NCBI GenBank assembly: GCA_034509425.1
Contig: JAVTVJ010000447.1
Coordinates: forward strand, 868,001 to 932,000
DNA: 64,000 bases
From: Eopsaltria australis
Lineage: Eukaryota > Chordata > Aves > Passeriformes > Petroicidae
Direction: 5' to 3'
Shown: in pieces, positions 1 through 12,190 of the stretch
Numbering within the stretch: the first letter of the stretch is position 1
How the letters are laid out: each line of letters begins with the position of its first letter
Notes under the pieces: model-generated
What the model saw: only the letters and a program-made list of their open reading frames with translations
Databases searched by the model: none
What the model was told of the DNA's origin: nothing
Program-made: the position numbers and the translations under genes

Positions 1-743
1 AAACACACCAAGAAATTCAGTCAGCAGCATCCCTGCCCATCTCAAGTTCTTATCAAAGAAAAAAAAAAAATCAAGTGCTTTGATTTATAATTTCAAAGGT
101 TAAGTCTGAGTTACATCTCCTCTGGGTTTTCTGCTTAATTTTATGTCTTCCACAATTTACCTTTGAATTTTATTTCATCTATAAAATAGGTCTTATAATT
201 GGCTTATTGTCAATACACAGCTTCATAAATATTCTGGATAAAGTGAATAAAAACAGTAATAGGGAATATAAAAAAAAGAAATCCTGTCCCAGATAAACAG
301 CCATTATCCACAGTTAATAATGATAAATATATAAATAACACCATCTATCTTTAATCATAAAAAAACTTCAGGAAAATTATGGCCCAGCACTGTAATTAAA
401 TACTGTAATTAAATTAATGGAAGTTTAGCAGCTGAGTTCAATGGGACCAGAGCCTGCCTTTTCACAGGGCAAGATAAACACTGAAGCAGTTTAACCATCA
501 GCCAATGGACCACCTCTGCAGAGACATGGCCATGGCTTTGCAGGTGAAGTTAACTCTGAGGCTTCAGGACAGGGAGGAAATGCTTCTTCACAGGTGACTA
601 AGACAACACATGCAATTAACTCTGGGAGTCCTATGGTTAATTTAAAAAAAAGAGAGAAACTATCAAAAAAATCCCCCATTTTCACACCTCTTCCCTCCAC
701 CCCCAGAGCTATAAAGACATAGATGAGACAGGAGGTTACTCAC
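1..743 (-). other. CTNNA2: CTNNA2 intron downstream of the cassette exon (incomplete)
   Basis: This is intronic sequence between the cassette donor and the C-terminal exon(s), which are not in the window. It is AT-rich with short A runs. The only element I can assign is the UGCAUG at 609-614. No repeat family was recognised. Confidence 0.85.
609..614 (-). promoter_or_regulatory. UGCAUG (Rbfox-type) intronic splicing element
   Basis: The plus strand reads CATGCA, so the transcript reads UGCAUG, 130 bases downstream of the cassette donor. Rbfox proteins bind UGCAUG, and sites in the first few hundred bases downstream of a cassette exon usually promote inclusion in neurons and muscle. The position fits a neuronal inclusion enhancer for the 48-codon exon. 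A single hexamer can occur by chance (about one per 4 kb), so conservation is the needed test. Confidence 0.55.
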
Positions 744-887
744 CGTTGAGGAGTCACCGCTTCCAGTCTCAAGCGTAGCTCCCTCAGCACAGGTGGGTGG
801 GTGGGTGGAAAGTTGACTAGCCCTGCCCCCATCTATGACATCACACTCTACCTCATAAAAGGTAGTGAAAGTGCTCTGAACTCCAGT
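744..887 (-). CDS. CTNNA2: CTNNA2 alternative cassette exon (48 codons, long isoform)
   Basis: This exon is 144 bases, exactly 48 codons, phase 0 at both ends, from tctcggaaatcag|ACTGGAGTT to TCAACG|gtgagt. It encodes TGVQSTFTTFYEVECDVIDG, then GRASQLSTHPPTCAEG, then ATLETGSGDSST. I recognise this as the insert that distinguishes the 953-residue from the 905-residue form of alpha-N-catenin (residues about 811-858). Including or skipping it leaves the frame intact. The insert falls after the actin-contacting helix exon, in the loop before the last helix of the actin-binding domain. It is serine/threonine-rich with two cysteines and has no recognised fold. Part of the coding sequence is a (GGTG)4 microsatellite on the plus strand. 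The longer 169-codon open frame around it is read-through into introns, not a separate gene. Confidence 0.95.
792..808. repeat. (GGTG)4 microsatellite inside the cassette exon
   Basis: The plus strand reads GGTGGGTGGGTGGGTGG. In the transcript it is a C-rich run encoding the STHPPT part of the insert. A gain or loss of one unit would shift the frame of the long isoform only. Confidence 0.95.
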
Positions 888-892
888 CTGAT

Positions 893-940
893 TTCCGAGA
901 GATACAGAAAAGAGATAGTGAGAGAGAGAGCAAGAGAAAT
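893..940 (-). promoter_or_regulatory. CU-rich splicing tract upstream of the cassette exon
   Basis: Read in transcript sense, the 50 bases before the cassette acceptor contain TTTCTCTTG, a CTCTCTCTCTC run and ATCTCTTTTCTG. These are repeated UCUU and CUCUCU elements of the kind bound by PTBP1/PTBP2. They also serve as the polypyrimidine tract for the acceptor at 888-890. In many neural cassette exons such sites mediate skipping outside neurons. The sequence is plain; the repressor role is inferred. Confidence 0.55.
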
Positions 941-3900
941 ATTGTGCCGTAGCGTAGAGGTGAGGAGAGAGGGGAACGTGTGCTGAAGGAGCTATGCTTG
1001 GCCAAGGACACAGGGCCTCCTCCACGATGAGTAAACCCCACTGGCTGGGGGTTCCTCTCACTCCTTCCCACAGCACAGGGTCAGCCTGCCAGCCCCACTT
1101 TGCTGATTCAAAAGGGGAACATTTTTGGCACCTTTTGATGACAACCAGAGAGGACAGAAAGCTCTGTCCCAATTAAACGCTGACTGACATCAGATCGGGC
1201 GTGAATTTGGTCAACAGGTTCCCAAGTGACTCTGTTTTATGTGTGGTTTTGTACAGCCAAACTGCACAAAAACATCCACACCAGTGCAGTCAGCTAAAAT
1301 TCCAGTGACTGCAACAGGAATTACACTTGTGTCCCCCCATATGGGAAAAACATCCAATTTACACCTGTGGATTGACCCTTGAGTAGAGTAATCCAGAGGG
1401 GTGGACCTCCTACACCACTGCATGGAGGAGGCCAGGAAAAGAATGATGGTTTTCTTGCATTGAAAATGAGAACTGACAAACTGTGCTGAAAGAACAAGTG
1501 AGGGAAGTATAAAAATTCTGGGCATACATTTATTTACAGAGCACACTTTCAAGTTCCAGAAAATATCAATACAATTGCACAGAGGTGATGTATATAAAGA
1601 TGTACATTTTTAGACAATGGCAGCCATACAGGCTGAGGCACATTATTTTTTTTTCAAACAACATCCCAAGGACTGGAACTGGAGGGCTTAAAATGGGATG
1701 TTCAATCTAATTTATTGTAAATGGTATTTTTATCATCCAAATTATGGAAAAGCAGGTTTGGGAGTAAACATAATTGCTTATATTATCCGCTGGGATTATC
1801 TTAATAATGTAGCTGTGGACTAAAATTGAAAAAAATAATATATATTTTTTTCTGCTGCTAAACTTAACTCCATTAAATAAAACTGCTCTGAGAATGGGGA
1901 CTATTCAGTGCCAGTAAAGACTGCTAAAGATCCTGCCTTTTGGAAGAGGAAAAATAAATACTCCTTTAATCTCTTTTAAGGGTATGTATTATAAGCACAC
2001 AGAGTTAATATTGATGTTTCCCCTCAGGCTTTTAGGTGCTACAAGGATCATGTGAATTGTAATCTAATAATGATTAGTTTTTCTGTCTTAATAATGATTA
2101 ATGTGCATTCCCTCCTCTGTCAGTGTGTTCTTTGTTTTTCTCTCCTTCTATTGAAAAAAGGAAGCGTGTGACTCATGTCTAGTACCAGCCACTCCACCTA
2201 ACAACAGAAGTCAAGTATTTTCCTTCTTAACCTTCAAAACTTTTATCATCACAGTTATCCTGCAGTATCTGCAGATGTTGCTTTCAACCAGTGCATTTGT
2301 GGAATTAAAAACTCAACAAATGGGTGCCCAGTGGGCAAAATGAAGAGTTATTGTGGCTGTTAGAGATGAGATGTAACTGCAGGAACACAATGCAAAACTA
2401 GGCTGCAGCTGAGGAATGCTAAGTGATGGCAGTGCTGTTCATAATATAACTGTTTTCTCTGTACATCATCTCTTGATTACAAACTATTTGCACATTTGAA
2501 GACAGAGAGGAGGAAAACCTCCTCTGGTCCCCTGTATTGCATCAACTCCTTATTAATATTTATGTCTAATGGCCTGCTAAAGAGGAAAGAAAAATCCAAT
2601 TTTTAAAGGCTTTTATGGTAAAAAGTACCAAATAATATTCAGTGAATTCATAACTTAGGTAACCTATGGCTTGGCTACTGCACCACAGTTGTTTTTGCCA
2701 AATAAAGTAGGAACATATTTCAAACTCCTGTGACCACCAGACCTGATGAAGCCTATGTGAGGTTGCTCCTTCTGATGAAGAGAAGGATGTTCAGAGGATA
2801 TAACCTTAAATATGAGGAAAATTACAAATGTAACAGCAGCTCTCATAAAGAGAGACTTTAGAGGGTTAAAGAGTTAAATTGTCTTTTATTGGGATGAAAC
2901 ATGGAAGTAGCACAATTAAATCCTGGAAGACTGAATATAGCCAAGGATATTCTCCAGGAAAAAGGCAAGAAATATGGAGAAACACAGGAAATTCCACCAT
3001 GATAATGTGATAGAAACAGTTCAATAGAGTGGGTGGCAGATTATACCCCAGATGGGATTTTGGGGCTAGTACTGCTTAAATCTGAAATCTTGTTTGGACC
3101 TGCTTTAGTTGATAACTACTGTAGTCAATAAAGAGAATATTAAGTGAAGAACAAAGGTAAGACTGAGTTGTGAACGTGGACTAGAACACATTACTGAATA
3201 AAAGCAGAGAAAGAACACACCTCATGAAAACATTTTTAAAATGCATACACATTCAAGAAAGTGCAGAAATCTTCCAAATATTCCAAGAAACACAATTAAG
3301 ATTAATTAAATGAATGCATGGAAACGCAAAGAGACAGTAAATGAAGACTTTAATATAAAATATGTTTTTAAGGGATGTAAGTTAAGCCTAACAGCAAAAG
3401 AAAACTATGTGATTGCTGGTCAAGTAAGTGATTTAATCACTTGCACCCAGGCACTAGAAATCAGCTTAAAGTAAGGGTCCATGTTCAGTCTGGATGGAAA
3501 AAAATCCCAATGTGATTTCTTTCTTGCTTAAAAGGATGAACACGTGGTGGGAAAGGCAGGCACCACACAGGTACCTCTGGCTGCTCTCTGTAAAGCCTGA
3601 GCACAGAGAACCAACCCTGCAGAAGCATCACCCAGGCTGCTACAGACACAGAAGGTAAAAATGGATGGATTGTAAGGAGCAGAAAGGAGAGCTGGAAAGG
3701 CCACGTAAAAATGCCAAAGTGCCACACATCATAAAAGTCTGAGAGCTTAACACAGACACACCTCTGACCCAAAGAGGGCCAGCTGCTGTAGGGCATCAGC
3801 ATGATGGATAAGTGGGAAAATCCTTTTTGTACATTATCTGTCATCGTTAAGGAACGATGAAGTATGGAACATCCTACCTGACACTGAGTAAAGCTGTAAC

Positions 3901-6900
3901 TTCTCTAACTTTCTGACAATGGAAATGTTGAATCCAGTTGCAGGTATAAAAACGGGGATGAAAATGTTTCTGCAGTTTTTTGGCTCAGATATTGATGTTC
4001 TAATCCAGTTTTACAGAATTCTAATTAGGTCTTTGATGAGATTTAGGACACATTACCTGTGTACTTCATCTCAGTTTCTAGACATACTATTACCTACGAG
4101 GTTTTGATGATGTATTAGTCAGAATCAGAAAGAACTGATGTTAAAAGAAAGCATTTGAGCATATCTAACAGTAAGAGGTTAGCATTGATTTTTCTGATAC
4201 TGGGTAGTTTTTTACTTTGACTTCACAGCAATGTTTTAAATACATTATACAAAACAAACCCTATTTATTGATGCAGCTGCTTATCAGCCATGTAAGATTA
4301 GATGTGATAAGAGAACTATTCTTTCTTTGCTTCTATGAGGTACATAAATAATAATTTCAATAATAATATGTCCCAAGTGTGGAAGAAAATATTTCAGAGG
4401 TTAAAGACAGAAGGCAACTTTTAACCCTCCTCACTCAGTTTGCTCTCTTCCTAAAGGCCATTATGACCTCCCACCTTTAATAGAAACACATCTCTTTTGT
4501 GAATTTTATTAAATACTTTGTTGTAAGCTGTTCTGTTCAGTATTTGCAGCTGTTTTGCTCAGGCTGGGGGAACCTGTTGATGTTTTCCCTTGAGGGCACA
4601 TCTTGCTGTCTGTGAGTGGTTCTATGTGTGTGTTACTGGTCTGCAACTCAGGTTGTCAAGAAATATAGTTACAGCCAAAGTAACTGATGAGTCTGAACTT
4701 GGGTTGTTACTCTTTTAATATCTGCAAAAGCACCATCTGACAGTACTTTTAGAAGTGGGATTTAGTGTCACCACTTTCCAACTCGAGGAGTTAAATAATT
4801 GCAAGAGCTACAAGGTGTACTTCTGTATAATAAACACAATCCAAATCTCCTTTTGTGGGTTAAATCTGTCATTATAGAAATTCAGACCCCGTAATTCCAC
4901 GTGCAAGAAACAAACCTCATTTTCATTTAAGGGATGAACCTATTAGCAAATCTATGCTGTACATCAGGGAGGCCAACTGAGAATGCCCCAGGGGAAATGA
5001 GGTATTATTTAATTCAAAATGATGACAATTGGTTCCAAACCATCTCTTTCAAAGGCAGTAAGACAGGAAAACAAGTGAACATCAGATAGCACCAAAGTCC
5101 TCTCTTCCTTTATAGTAATTCTGACAGGGATAATCCTTTAGGACCATATCTTAGGGTGTGTTAGAATGGTCTTTGAGCCCTGCTAATTACTGCAGGGCTG
5201 GTGTAATTTGTGTATCACAAAGCCATTATATTCCCATTTTCTTCCCAGCTCATTAAGCATGGCCTGGAATAGGAAAACAGGCTGAAGTGAAGCTGTAACT
5301 ACTGTAGCTGGCGAGCTTTGAATTTTTGAGTGGCTACTATTTTTAAAGCAAATGCAGTATGCAATGAAGCACATACAATAGGATTTCCTTCTATTCTCTA
5401 ACCTTTTTCTATGGTCATGTTTGTTTCAATCCTCAGTCTTAAATCTGTAACATTTTGTGTTGTTTTCAAGGAATTAAATGCTTAATATTGTTTGGTATCA
5501 GAAATACTTTGAAGAAAATTCCTCTAATGAGAGATTTCAATAAATGTAATCTTCACAAATGCATGAATCTTAGTCACCTTATAAAGCATAAGAGCATTTT
5601 CCCCAGAGCCAAAATGCTTCTTAATAAGGATAAAAGTCTGACCTGTCTAAATTTAAACCTCCTGAATGCAGACATATAGATGGTGTGAGTGCTTCTTGTC
5701 TCCATGAATATATTCTAATGAAGACAAGTGCAGTGTAATTTTGCTTTGCAAATTAAATTCTAGATAACATCTTTCCATTTATGCAGGAGATATTGTGTCA
5801 TATTTCTGTGTGTTTACACATGCATTCATATTAAATGAGGTATTTTCCTAGTCCTAAAAACAGCCTTATATAAAAAAATTGGAGCTTCAAAAGAAGAGAG
5901 ATTATTGCACAAAAAATATTTTCTTGTTGGATTTTTCAGTTGTGTCTTGAGCTTCTTTCATCTGATTTTCCTTATGTGAACTCTGCCTGCCACCATCCAC
6001 CTTCTTTGAAGGAACGGCCACACACTAATAAAAATAAATTAACCTTTCCAGAGGCTTCTGCACAGTTTTTTCTGTGGATCCCAGTTATGATCCCCCTGAT
6101 GCCCAAAGCTCAGGGCATGCACTGTTATCCAATCCAGCACTTTTTATAAAGGCAAAACCCTGTGAACTCCCTGACACTGGAACAAGATCCTGCAGGACCT
6201 TACACTTGGCTGAATCAAAACACTGTACAACTGTCACTTAAAAGAGACCTCTGGAGGACTCTTGTACGACTTTTAACTCGAAATGAGTTGATTATTGACA
6301 TCAGATCTTCTCAGCTGCTACGTTGCTTACTGCAGGCTTGAATCCCTCACAGGAAGCCAGCTGCATAAACTCTCTGAGTTCCTGATCCATGCTGCCTTTA
6401 CTGACATGCAACAGGTCAGCTACATACAATGAATTAAATTCCTATTATTGTCAAATATTTGGATTTAGAGTCACTACAGATACGTCTATTTATGCCTCTT
6501 CTTTTAAAAAAATATTCATCTTTAAGATGTTTCGTAGGATAATTAGGAATTCTTCACCATTTTAACTTTGAGAAAGCCCTAAGACAGAGCTTCCATAAAA
6601 CACATCATATATAATAAATATATGACCATGAGGGATTTTATCAGCACTCATTTTGATTAACCTGCATAACTCACTGGTGCCTTTGTCCTTTAGGAGTAGT
6701 AAATTGACTCAGTGTCAGGATGATAAATTTTTTATGTTACCACATCATCGGGTAGTCCCTTCTTGGACAGTGCACTGAGGGACATTCTGTGCCAGCAGGA
6801 GTTGGAGACTTCTATATTTGTCACTTCAAACAAATTTGTTCCAGATAAAGGTTCATCCAAACCTGTGTAAGTTTATATGCTTCACATATATAGCCATGTA

Positions 6901-7420
6901 TTTTGGAGCTGAGTACACTTCCTATGGCTTTATTTCACCCTCACACATATCAATGTATCTCCATACATTCAAACACTTATGCAGAGGTTACTTAAATATA
7001 TCTTCAACCCAAACTGTCCAGCTGAAACTTTTCTCTGTATTTTTCACGTCTTTAATATTTCCCAAAGCAGATGACACGAGCTAGTTGAACACACAGTGTA
7101 GATCAAGGTCTTCCACTTTCCCCACACAGCCCCCCAGCCTTCCTGTACTGCAAGCTGTCTTTTCACAGTGTCAAAATAAAGACCCTGAGATTTTATTTTC
7201 TCTCCCTGCTTGTTATATTAGGAAAGTAGAGATTATTATGGAGCTCAACAAACTTTATGGTCCTGACTTTAATTCAATCCTTTCCCAACACTGCAGATCT
7301 TTGATTTCATACTCCTATCTTGCTTTTGGTTTGGCTTTCTTCCCCTGACCATTTCATATCTCCTATTTCTTTGGCTTACTTCCTTATTGTTTCCTAAGTT
7401 CTGTTCTTTACCCTCAGCTT

Positions 7421-8200
7421 CCACAGAATCACAGGATCAATTAGGTTGGAAGAGACCTCTGAGCTCATCGAGTCCATCCTGTGACCCAGCACCTCCATGG
7501 CACTGAGTACCATGTCCAGTCTTTCCTTAACACCTCCTGGGATGGTGACTCCACCACCACCATGGGCAGCCCATTCCAATGTCTAATGATCCTTTCTGTG
7601 AAGAAATCCCTCCTAATGTCCAACCTAAACCTCCTCTAGCACAGCTTAAGTGTCCTCTTATACTGGGGCTGGTTGCCTGGGAGATGTGCAGAATCCCCTC
7701 CCTCCCCTGCAGCTCAGGGAATGTGGTTTCTTGGCTGCCAGTGCACATTGCTGGGTCATGTGGAGCTTTCCATCAACCAACACCCTCAAACTCTTCCTCT
7801 CAGTGCTGCTCTCAGTCCATTCTCCTCCCAGCCTGTGTTAGTGCCCGGGATTGCCCTGACCCAGCTGCAGGACCCTGTCCTTGGCCTTGCTGAACTTCAC
7901 GAGGTTCTTACAGACCCACCTCTGCAGCCTGTCCAGGCCCCTCTGGGTGCCATCCCTTCCCTCCAGCGTGTCAGTGGCATCACGCAGCTCAGTGTTGTCA
8001 CAGAACTTGCTGAGGGTGCACTTGATCCCTCAGTTCATGTCAGTGACAATGTTAAACAGTGCCAGTCCCAACACTGACCCCTGAGGAACACACTCACCCC
8101 TGGTGCCCATTTGGACAGTGAGCCTTTCACTACAACATAAGTGTGACCATGCAGCCAGCTCCTTATTCACTTCTCTACAGTTTAGAGACAAGGATGTGTG
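7421..8200 (-). mobile_element. CR1 LINE fragment, ORF2 3' part plus 3' end
   Basis: Read on the minus strand, the segment begins in ORF2 reverse-transcriptase sequence (VPQGSVLGLALFNIVTDMN, the CR1 PQGSVLGP-LFN motif). It continues through degenerate CR1 sequence (QQCALAAKK-like; [12 protein letters not shown] from the [11 protein letters not shown] region). It ends in the characteristic CR1 3' terminus, GAGGTCTCTTCCAACCTAAT followed by GATCCTGTGATTCTGTGG. The frame is broken by stops and deletions and the 5' end is truncated, as usual for CR1. It is an old, inactive copy inside a CTNNA2 intron. Both outer limits are approximate. Confidence 0.93.
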
Positions 8201-11200
8201 GGCCAGTTGTTCCATTTCTATTATAAATTTATAGTAAAACTAATTTGGTTGCTAGCTGAGGAACCTTTTTGCACTCCTGAGAATCCTGAAGAAAAGGAAC
8301 CCAACAGTTTTGTCAATTTACCAACTCTCCCATCAGGAAACTTTCTTTAACATAATGCTCAATTCTTGCTTGGTTCAGGAGAATTAAATCCCTCAGTTTA
8401 GCAAACTCCAAATCAACACTTTTTCCATTCTCTTAAGCATTTTAAATGCAAAGGTCCTCTCTGAATGCCAACTTTAAAACAAACAAAGGAAAACACCCCA
8501 GAAAGGCTTTCTGTTTCAGGGAAATGAAACACTACATCAGTGGCTCTTAGGTAACTGTTCAGGTACTTGCTCTTAATCCAAATTAAATGAAGATGGCCTT
8601 GCTCACTTTTAGTAAAAGGTGAACTTCAAATTACCTGATTTTCTTTGAGTCTAAAGAATTAATAAGTAGGAATGTGATACTTCACTGCCCACATGATACC
8701 AACTTGCTTTACAGTACAAAGTAGTTTAGAGTGATTCAGCCTTAACTGAAAGCAAAGTAGGACATTTAAGCCATTTTTAGTAGATGTAAGATCCATAGGC
8801 AGAACTGATAGGGAAACTGCTGGTAAGCTCACCTGAAATAACTGCTGGATGCTCACTGTTATTCTCTGATAAATAATGAGGCTCTTTCATGTTTGATGAG
8901 GACTGGCTCTTTCTGCTTACCTCATTCTTATCACTGATCACAAATGAACATATAATTATTTTGCACTACATACTGTAGCTGTTCATACTTTTATGTATCC
9001 ACCCTCCCACTCCAGGTGTTATGTCCATTTTCATCATGTCCTACCCGAAATTAATGGGGTGGCTCCAGCCCTTTCACCTTCCTGTTCCTGCCAAACTCCT
9101 CACTTAAATTCACCAAGCAAGAACTTGCTAAACTCACAATCTTAACTAAACTGTCTTGTACTTTCAGCAGAATACAGGAATCCTTCTCTGGGTATCACAG
9201 TTGAGCCTATTATGTTAAGATAAATAGGACTTGAAAAATAACTGGGAACTGGATCCAGCTGAAGTGTTTGGAGTGTGCTTTAGCTGTTGATTGCATATTT
9301 TTGGACAGTGTTCAAAGGCATGTGGCTGCTACTCTGTATGACACTCCATATCTATATGGCTCAGAAGTTTAAGACTCTGGCAAATTTTCTGATAACACAG
9401 CTGATTTTATCTGTAGAGCTCTAAATCAAACCTGAACATGATAAGGAGCTGCCTTGGATAAGGGATTTTCTTAAATTCTGCTCAGCCTAATCCTACAGGA
9501 AAAACTGTGGCACATCTACTAACATAAACAAGGACTTTAAAAAACGCAAGCTCACAGCCAAAATGGATAGTAGGTAAATGAGCTGATCAGCTTCTGAGCA
9601 GCAGTAAACACAGCATGTGGATATTTATTCTAGAATAGGAAATGAATATATGGATTTGTTTTATTGTAATTCCCTTGCTAACAAGAGGCAGATAGGAACG
9701 CTAGAAAAACAAAGCAGCCCTAGAGTCAGAAGTCTGATTTTTTTTATCCAAATAAGAAACATCATCATTAAAAGCAACTCTATTGAGCAAAAGTAGCTCC
9801 CACAAAAAGGCAAGGCCATCAGCAAGAGCTAAGTATATGTAAATGGGATTTACTTCACTGAGAGCAGTATACTTCCAGCACCTCAGAGGATTCATTCCAA
9901 TACAATACTGCAAGTGATTATGAAGCAAATATGCATTACCTTAAATAAACCAAAGCAAGAGACAAAGCAAATTATTTTGAAGTGCTTTTGCTCTGTAATT
10001 TCATTAAAGGAGGTTGTTTTTTCTCAGAGGGGAACTAGAAATTGAATATTGAAATCTAAAATTACAGAAACAGATATCTGTTTATGGACCAAGGTCAAGG
10101 AGAGTTCTATTAGGAACAAGGGTATCAACTACACAGTTAGAAATAATTTTTAAACCTTATACAATTTTTGATATTAATTTCTTTTTGCTTTTATCTAACA
10201 TCCTCCTCTTTTTGCTTACTTTCTTCCCTGCAATCTTTTTTGGGTTTCCAGGGCTCCTCACTGAAGAACTGGTATTTTCCTCAATTTACTTTTCAAAACT
10301 CCATTGGAATCAGGAATTACGAGTCTGACCTTGGAACACAAAGGGCCAAGCCAACAGACAGTCTAAATTGTCCTTGCCCTGTTAATATTAATGAGGAATT
10401 AACTGATATGTGCTAATTCCCAATTGCCAGGTCTTACTGAACTGGTAAAAATAATTTTGCTGTCTGCACGGAGGAAGTCTGATGGGAAAGATAAAAGGAG
10501 AAAAAAGAGCAGAGGGGAAAAGGAATGGGAGAAAGAAAAGGGAAAACAACAGCGGGTTCTTTACTGAAATAATTTACAATTCAGGACTGTGACATTTTCT
10601 TACTTTTTGATCTGTTTTCCTATTTGCAGCAAAGTCACTGATGCCAAAAAGGACCCTTCATATGCTATGCTAGAATCATACCAATCTATAGAGGAAAAAG
10701 CAAACAAGATCAGCTTTATGCTCATTTTCAGAGATAAACCACACTGAACTACTGATTCTTGGGGGAAAAAAAGAAATAGAAGTTTTATCAAAAGATATAC
10801 GGCACATTAAATGTTATGTACACAGTATTTTTGAAGTTGTTGCAACATATTTTTCTCTAACAAAACTGTAAGAACTGTGGGGTGGCTTTCATCTGTCTTT
10901 TAGCTTTTAATTGGTTTTATGTCTCTTTCCTTCATATATAAATACGCATACACCCACACAGAGATTCAAACACACATATGCATACATTCATTTCATTTAT
11001 AAATATTGATTAATATTCTTAATAATGAAAAAATTCAAGCAGATATCCTATTCCCCATAATAGTTCTGAATCATAAGTCATCTTTTGGATCGATCTGAAT
11101 TGTCTCGTGGTTCTTTGTAAACACAGTAGTAAATTACAATATTGTAATAATTGTCATGGTGCTTGATATTTACATCAAAACACTTAAATACAGCACAATC

Positions 11201-11819
11201 ACAGAAACTTACTTCTGTAGCCACAGGTTGGGAAGCTCGAGTTCTGGGTTTCTATAGTACTTCTAACATTGTACTGTATGCAAGTTGCCAAATAATGGTA
11301 TTTCATTTCAGTATAAATAAAATACTGCTTATTTGTAATTGGCTATCCAAGAGAGAATGAAGAAGAAGATGGAAGCAGAAGCAGCAAGTAGACAAGCAGA
11401 TGTGGATGTGCACTTGGATACCAGAACTCTGGATAGCAAAGGAGCATACAGTACCCAGCACCCTGAAGATCAACAGCTCAGAAAACCCTGTCAGGAAAGC
11501 TCTGCACTGACTGGGTCATGTCAGTTCACAAGATAATGCTCTCACAAAGGGATGCACAGCAGTTCAGCTCACTACACCTCCTCCTGCTCAGAGCACCAGC
11601 AGAAGAAGCAAGCTGGGCAGTCTTCAAATTTTCTGTAGCTCAGTTTTACTGAGCCTTTGGAACAGACCCAAATAATTTCTGTGGTTGAAGCTCGTTTTGC
11701 CTTTGAGACTGACTGTGAAAACCCCACCAGACAGAAACACAATGGTGATGGAGCCTGGGAAGCAGCGGGTGCCAACAATGCCAGACTGGAATGATGAACT
11801 CAAGCAGTTTGGCCACTCA

Positions 11820-12190
11820 TAATTCCACAACGGATGGGGATGTTCCGGGAACGAGGAGATGCGCGAGGTTCACAATGGCTTATTCAGCATCCACAAACAC
11901 TGAATAAAGAGACTCGAAAAAAGAAACACACACAACCACAAAAGCCAAGCCGGGAGAAGCGCTGGTTCGGGGAGTTGTTTTAGAGAGATGAACATGACAA
12001 CTCAATGGGTATGGAAGGCTGGACCCAGATGGCAGGAAGTAAGAAAAGATCATAGCAATTACGATGCTGCATAGCTGTCAGTGATACAAGGACAGATCAC
12101 GCCGCTGGTGCCAGGAAAATGGAAGAGGATCTTTTCATTGCTGTGGGAAGATCAAGGTATTAAAATTACATACGTACATACGTCAAGAAG
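11820..12190. other. CpG-bearing segment of unknown origin
   Basis: Against a CpG-poor intron, this stretch carries many CpGs: ttccgggaacgag, agatgcgcgagg, agccgggagaagcgctgg, ggttcggggag, atcacgccgctgg and tacatacgtacatacgtc. It also contains CACTGAATAAAGAGACTCG, a polyadenylation-signal-like word. Undecayed CpGs suggest either a recently inserted element (for example an LTR or retroposed sequence) or a small unmethylated regulatory region. I recognise no protein, repeat family or terminal repeats, and the limits are only where the CpGs start and stop. Confidence 0.35.

Noticed and set aside
1..743. Search for the CTNNA2 C-terminal exon in the left flank
   Set aside because: No sequence resembling the LIQAAKNLMNA segment with splice sites was found; it must lie outside the window.
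663..1172. A 169-codon minus-strand open frame as a complete small protein
   Set aside because: Only the 48 codons at 744-887 match CTNNA2; the rest is intron read through across clear acceptor and donor sites.
7579..8084. Several overlapping plus-strand open frames of 60-134 codons
   Set aside because: They lie antisense to the CR1 fragment and reflect its GC-richer composition.
8030..8215. Reverse-transcriptase motif as an active gene
   Set aside because: A short piece of a truncated, stop-containing CR1 copy.
11339..11536. 65-codon plus-strand frame (MKKKMEAEAASRQADVD-like) as a retrocopy or novel gene
   Set aside because: Charged and open but short, without promoter, splice or family evidence; not recognisable as part of any known protein.
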